The notes below the pieces were generated by a model. That model was not told the DNA's origin. It did not search any database and was given only the letters and a program-made list of their open reading frames with translations. DNA of 64,000 nucleotides, from the NCBI GenBank assembly GCA_020137815.1, contig CM035361.1:3672413-3736412 (forward strand), in the 5' to 3' direction. The stretch's first letter is position 1. Each line of letters opens with the position of its first letter. Origin of the DNA: Hormiphora californensis. Lineage: Eukaryota; Ctenophora; Tentaculata; Cydippida; Pleurobrachiidae. Shown here piece after piece: positions 60,501 to 64,000 of this stretch. Both the position numbers and the translations under genes were made by a program.

Positions 60501-61317
60501 TGTTGGGTTTATCCAGTTTCATAGTAATGACAAAGCATCTGACTTCTACAGACCAGGTAATGACAAAGCATCTGACTTCTACAGACCAGGCAATGACAAA
60601 GCATCTGACTTCTACAGACCAGGTAATGACAAAGCATCTGACTTCTACAGACCAGGTAATGACAAAGCATCTGACTTCTACAGACCAGGTAATGACAAAG
60701 CATCTGACTTCTACAGACCAGGTAATGACAAAGCATCTGACTTCTACAGACCAGGTAATGACAAAGCATCTGACTTCTACAGACCAGGCAATGACAAAGC
60801 ATCTGACTTCTACAGACCAGGTAATGACAAAGCATCTGACTTCTACAGACCAGGTATAAATGGTATAAATGTATTCAATAACACTTGAACTTTTTTGGTG
60901 ACCCCCCGCATACAGGTGTCGGCTCCGCCCCAAAAAGGGTCGTTTCTTTCAAGGGTCCAGTGGATCACGTGCAAGATTTCTTGAAAGACGCGACCCTTTT
61001 TTAGGGGCGGAGCCGACACCTGTGTACGGGGTGTCGCGCCAGGTTTTTATGTCACCAATTAAACTTTAACGTGCACTCAATCAGGAAACTACATGCATGA
61101 TGATTAATGAACTCCTATTACTATTTCAATTCAGATAGGGTTGAGTGTCCTGCCTTTGCTGTTGAGGGATCAACTGCACAAGGGAACTGGCCTGCCTCAC
61201 CAATTATAGGGACAACTACCACTATTGAATGTGCTGCCACTCATGTCATAGTGGGAACACTGACATGTCAGGAGGATGGATCATGGTCAAGTGATATACC
61301 GCAGTGTGACACTTTTG
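57553..61317 (+). CDS. Modular extracellular protein: tandem unrecognised module plus CCP domains (both ends missing)
   Basis: Exons found: 57553-57978 (module 1), 58235-59502 (CCP 1, interrupted by an insertion at 58392-59459), 60122-60853 (module 2) and 61135-61317 (CCP 2). All are flanked by phase 1 introns, the pattern of shuffled extracellular domains. The modules begin DWTAV and share KIPWDL, QIKTDST, KFSSPM or MFSSPM, PPVEVDKIW, ITCNNVE, NYLF and ASDFYR. I do not recognise this module. The CCP exons share ECPAFAVEGST, NWPASP, LTCQED and PQC, the normal four-Cys sushi pattern. Module 2 ends in ten 11-residue GNDKASDFYRP repeats. Because CCP 1 is broken, this allele may skip that exon, which would keep the frame. 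First and last exons are outside what I could find. Confidence 0.75.
58392..59459 (-). mobile_element. 1.07-kb poly(A) retroposon with internal VNTR, inserted in a CCP exon
   Basis: A run of about 21 T (58392-58412) is the poly(A) tail of a minus-strand insert. A 20-bp target duplication flanks it (58372-58391 and 59460-59479, one mismatch), with CATGGTCAAGTGA at its core. The insert carries four to five 51-bp tandem units encoding QRQNVTLFQTKxNSRxS in an open minus-strand frame (58465-58893). The composite of unique 5' part, VNTR and poly(A) recalls SVA-like non-autonomous retroposons mobilised by a LINE. The second copy of the locus (about 40789-40817) has the empty site. Confidence 0.8.
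59580..60022. repeat. 37-bp minisatellite with CCCCAT...ATGGGG stems
   Basis: About 12 units of CCCCATCTGAGAATCAAATG plus GGGTATGCGCGCCGCAA. Each unit contains a short inverted repeat. It lies in the intron between CCP 1 and module 2. The second copy near 40900-40970 has only about two units, so the array varies in length. Confidence 0.95.
60524..60853 (+). repeat. Ten in-frame 33-bp units at an exon end
   Basis: The units start at 60524, 60557, 60590, 60623, 60656, 60689, 60722, 60755, 60788 and 60821 and are nearly identical. Each ends CCAG, and eight begin GTAATGAC; two begin GCAATGAC. The array is open in frame (11 residues per unit) and ends at the donor CCAG|GTATAA. Confidence 0.95.
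60893..61057. mobile_element. MITE-3 copy, about 165 bp
   Basis: The ends TTTTGGTGACCCCCCGC and TTTTATGTCACCAA bound two complementary stems (CAGGTGTCGGCTCCGCCCC and its complement) with a GGGTCGTTTCTTTCAAG block. It lies in the intron between module 2 and CCP 2. A target duplication is not clear. Confidence 0.75.
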
Positions 61318-61343
61318 GTAAGTTCATGTTTGTTTCATGTTGA

Positions 61344-61451
61344 CTGACACTGACACTGACACTGACACTGACACTGACACTGACACTGACACTGACACTG
61401 ATGTCTGACACTAACACTAACACTAACACTGACACTGACACTGACACTGCA
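61344..61451. repeat. (TGACAC)n microsatellite
   Basis: About 17 hexamers of TGACAC with a few TAACAC variants, starting 27 bp after the CCP 2 exon. Confidence 0.95.
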
Positions 61452-61738
61452 CATATTAGTTCGTGTAAAGTACCGACATGACGGATCACACATTTCAAAC
61501 CACTATCCTCATCATCCCTTCATCAAGTTAGAAAAGAAATAACTTAGATATCAAAATATAACTCTGACAGTATCTATATGGTCCAAGTGAGACACAGCTG
61601 ACACAGCTGAATATGCTCCGTGCCTCACTGCCTCACTTGGAGCAATTGGGCAACTAATTATACACTAACTAATTACTAATTACTAACTAATTACTAACTA
61701 ATTATACACTGCCAAAGACTAGTAGTATATGTTGTGCA

Positions 61739-61868
61739 AGGGTCACCACACACCAAAGTTAAAATTAAAATTAAAATTTTGATTTTAAACCCGCACACAC
61801 CAGCGGCCGTTAAAATTTCTCTCAAAATTTTAATTTTAATTTTAACTTTGGTGTGTGGTGACCCTTAT
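61739..61868. mobile_element. 130-bp MITE with AAGGGTCACCACACACCAAA ends
   Basis: Terminal inverted repeats of about 40 bp run from AAGGGTCACC through AAAATTAAAATTAAAATTTT, with a short GC-containing loop (CACCAGCGGCCG). No second copy or clear target duplication was seen in the window. Confidence 0.7.
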
Positions 61869-62007
61869 GCGCAAATCAAACGTTCGGGGATTTCATTTCG
61901 GCGGCCGTAATCCGCCGCCTAGTCCTTCCCGTACGCACCTCCACGATATCTGCAGAACTATAATATGGCGGGGGTATTTTTGTTGCCCCACATCTGTCAT
62001 ATTTATA

Positions 62008-62163
62008 CAGTCGGACCCCGATTTACCGGGATGCTTGAGAGAAATTGGGTTTTGCCCGGTAAATCGGGGTCAAATGCCGTTACTTTTCTATATTGGGGGA
62101 AGTTTATCCTCCCGGTAAATCGGGGTTTCGGTAAATCGTGCCCGGTAAATCGGGGTTCGACTG
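62008..62163. mobile_element. MITE-2 copy with TA flanks
   Basis: CAGTCGGACCCCGATTTACC at the left and CGGGGTTCGACTG at the right, both flanked by TA. The GGTAAATCGGGG block is duplicated in the right half. Confidence 0.75.
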
Positions 62164-62451
62164 TAGCACCATACAATTTTCTAAACAGTGTCGTTTTTTA
62201 TTTTGGGAAATAAATCTTGTAGTTGTACTTTTATACAATTATAAAATCCTCATCTTCACATTCCATATCCCCCTCTTTAAAACAAATTCTCATCAATCAT
62301 CATTTTCAAAATTAAATCGTTTTTTCGCTTCCTCAATTACCAACTCGACAAACTCAATATATGAACATCACAATCAATTCAGAAATACACGTGTCTCACA
62401 TTTATGGGTGAGCGAGTCAGCTGTGTAGAACTATCCGAACAGATCCTTCTT

Positions 62452-62595
62452 AACAGAAGCTGGACAGACTCGCACTGTCTGGATAAGCTCATTCCAATTC
62501 CCTGATCCCTGATTGGCTAATAACCAGTCACGTGACCTAAATAACGAGTTCTGATTGGTTGGTCTAAGCTTGGTCAACAGAAGCTGGACAGACTC
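62452..62595. mobile_element. Insertion with 20-bp direct repeats at the end of a coding region
   Basis: AACAGAAGCTGGACAGACTC occurs at 62452-62471 and again at 62576-62595. Between them is part of a MITE-1 interior (CCAGTCACGTGACCTAAATA) without its terminal repeats. The right repeat contains the last codons of the minus-strand gene that ends here. Confidence 0.5.
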
Positions 62596-64000
62596 TCTCC
62601 GTTTTTGTAGTAAAACCGAATCCTGTTCATGAGATCAAACCGGGCCGTGTAACTCTCTCTCCCAACTAGAACCATCTCTTTCGAGTAGAATAGAACGTTA
62701 CCGTCACTTCCTGTCAGAAAGATGAGGTAAGTAAATCACTCAATCAAAGCTACCACGGTGGGTAGTGCAGTGGCACTGAGCCGAAATGGCACCGGTACTT
62801 CCCGGAGAGAAGAGTTTGAAAATAGATTGAATATATTCGGGGGTGTTCTTGAGACCAGTTAGTTAAGGAGCGCGTAGTAGCCTGTAGCATACTTGGGGGA
62901 AACAGTCGTGCCTGAACCTCAGGTTCAGGCCACAGCTATTTTCAACTGAGACCTGATATATCAGGTTTCAATGGCGGCTATTCCCTTAATTAAATCTCAA
63001 GGAAAAGCCGTGACTCTCATGTCTCAGTGGAAAATAGCCGTGGTCTGAACCTGAGGTTCAGGCACAACTGTTTCCCCCACTCTACACAGCTAACATGAGT
63101 CTTACACGTACCGTACAAAGTGTCCACAATATTTCCATCATCAAACAAGAGATGAACCCTGGATCCCCTTTCAAGAGTCTCCAGAATGTCTCTATTTTCA
63201 GTACACTCTGAGAGGTTATGATCCGGTAAAACGTCATGAAAATTTGAAAATATCAAAGAAAAATATGGGGTCGGGTAAAAGGGGTTGAGGGCTCAGCTAT
63301 AAAATTGTTTCAGAATTATTGTATTCAACATTGTCCTGACTCAGCTCTCAGGGTACTCTTATATACCTTGTGGGTCAGCTACTGATCATGATACTCATTT
63401 CTAAGGGCTCATATAATATCTTTTCAGAATTCCAATTGATTATTCTGTGAGTATTATCATGAGTGTTACCTTGAATTGTTCTGTCTCTGAGCTGGTATCA
63501 TACCTTGTGGGTTGATCGCCATCTGAGTGATGGGAAAGTGTCCCATTTTCTTTCTTGCATCCTTTATTGCCAAGAACTGAGCAACCCCATCCTCCCCACA
63601 CTGCAAATGTTGTTCAAATGTAAGGACGGTGAAATGTTTAAATTCATTAGGTCCAATTCAACCTTAGAATTACTGCAGGCTCGTTGGATGGTCAATGTAA
63701 GTTCTACAGTCGAACCCCGACTTACAGTAACCCCTCGATTTACCGGAACAAACGGTATTTGACCCCGATTTACCGGGCAAAACCATTTCCCCCGAGAATC
63801 CCGGTATAAATCGGGGTCCGACAATATTAGATGTCACGCGGCCGGTAAAACGAGAATAAACTGTTGAAGTTTCCATTACTTTCCCAGATTCGAACACTTA
63901 CCGATAGTATTGTAAGGACGGTGAATCGTTCAAAAGTGTACCAGGAGAAAGGAAGGTCCCCTTTGTGCAACCAGTTTTCAGCAGTTTCACATTTTAATTT
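62574..64000 (-). CDS. Unrecognised gene, 3' part only
   Basis: Four exons in transcript order: 64000-63902 (open at the window edge), 63600-63504, 63207-63112 and 62710-62574. All junctions keep frame; 429 nt gives 142 residues plus TGA. Segments include ETAENWLHKGDLPFSWYTFE, GEDGVAQFLAIKDARKKMG, FPITQMAINPQ, ILETLERGSRVHLLFDDGNI, GSDGNVLFYSKEMVLVGRES and IRFYYKNGESLSSFC. There are no transmembrane segments or Cys clusters. The mix of acidic, aromatic and hydrophobic positions suggests a folded intracellular domain. I do not recognise the family. Its stop lies at the edge of a 20-bp duplication. Confidence 0.6.
62895..63086. mobile_element. MITE-4, about 190 bp
   Basis: The ends GGGGGAAACAGTCGTGCCTG and GCACAACTGTTTCCCCC are complementary. 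Each arm includes the CCTGAACCTCAGGTTCAGG palindrome and a GAAAATAGCCGTG block. It lies in the last intron of the minus-strand gene. Related fragments are at 28256, about 13200 and about 58125. Confidence 0.75.
63707..63823. mobile_element. MITE-2 copy
   Basis: CAGTCGAACCCCGACTTACA at the left and CGGGGTCCGACA at the right, with repeated CGATTTACCGG blocks. It lies in the intron between the first two exons of the minus-strand gene. Confidence 0.65.

Overview
This window is nuclear DNA from an animal. It has spliced genes with GT-AG introns of about 100 bp to several kb. The recognisable products are metazoan extracellular modules (ShKT, sushi/CCP, kringle), a short gelsolin/severin-type actin regulator and a thioredoxin. 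The DNA is AT-rich and crowded with small inverted-repeat elements, giant foldbacks and CT/GA microsatellites. A marine invertebrate, perhaps a demosponge, fits best. That assignment rests on general character, not on a diagnostic gene.

Layout. 0.07-4.0 kb (+): 3' part of a secreted multi-domain gene (Cys-rich exon with a furin-like site, two ShKT, one CCP, a kringle-like domain, a Cys-rich tail). 4-9.4 kb: intergenic DNA with MITEs. 9.5-12.7 kb (+): a complete nine-exon severin-like gelsolin gene. 12.7-18 kb: a CT microsatellite, 3' ends of two LINEs inside an inverted repeat, a hAT-type element with an 8-bp target duplication, and a 25-bp minisatellite. 18.1-19.9 kb (+): two exons of an unrecognised gene around a 1.1-kb foldback. 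23.4-28.5 kb (-): a complete seven-exon gene for an unrecognised single-pass membrane protein, with a 1.5-kb near-perfect palindrome in an intron. 32.4-34.2 kb (+): a thioredoxin with a Thr/Pro/Lys-rich N-terminal extension and WCGPW in place of WCGPC. 57.5-61.3 kb (+): a modular gene alternating an unrecognised ~140-residue module with CCP domains. 62.6-64.0 kb (-): the 3' end of an unrecognised gene.

About 37.8-52.3 kb is poor-quality sequence (inflated homopolymers, frame-breaking indels). It contains second copies of DNA seen cleanly elsewhere: 40.0-41.1 kb matches 57.5-60.1 kb, 42.2-43.5 kb matches 34.1-36.0 kb, and 51.5-52.4 kb matches about 55.9-56.8 kb. The order of matches suggests two haplotypes, or a tandem duplication, laid end to end with a junction near 42.2 kb. 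Comparing the copies gives empty sites for three mobile insertions and a filled site for a fourth.

The most interesting theme is contact between repeats and splice sites. One thioredoxin intron is almost entirely a MITE. Another thioredoxin intron carries a minisatellite of its own 3' splice site. An exon of the modular gene ends in ten 33-bp repeats, most of which begin with a possible 5' splice site. Two gelsolin donors have been copied just downstream, one apparently as a target-site duplication. All gene models here were assembled by eye from splice sites, phase and domain patterns; none has transcript support.
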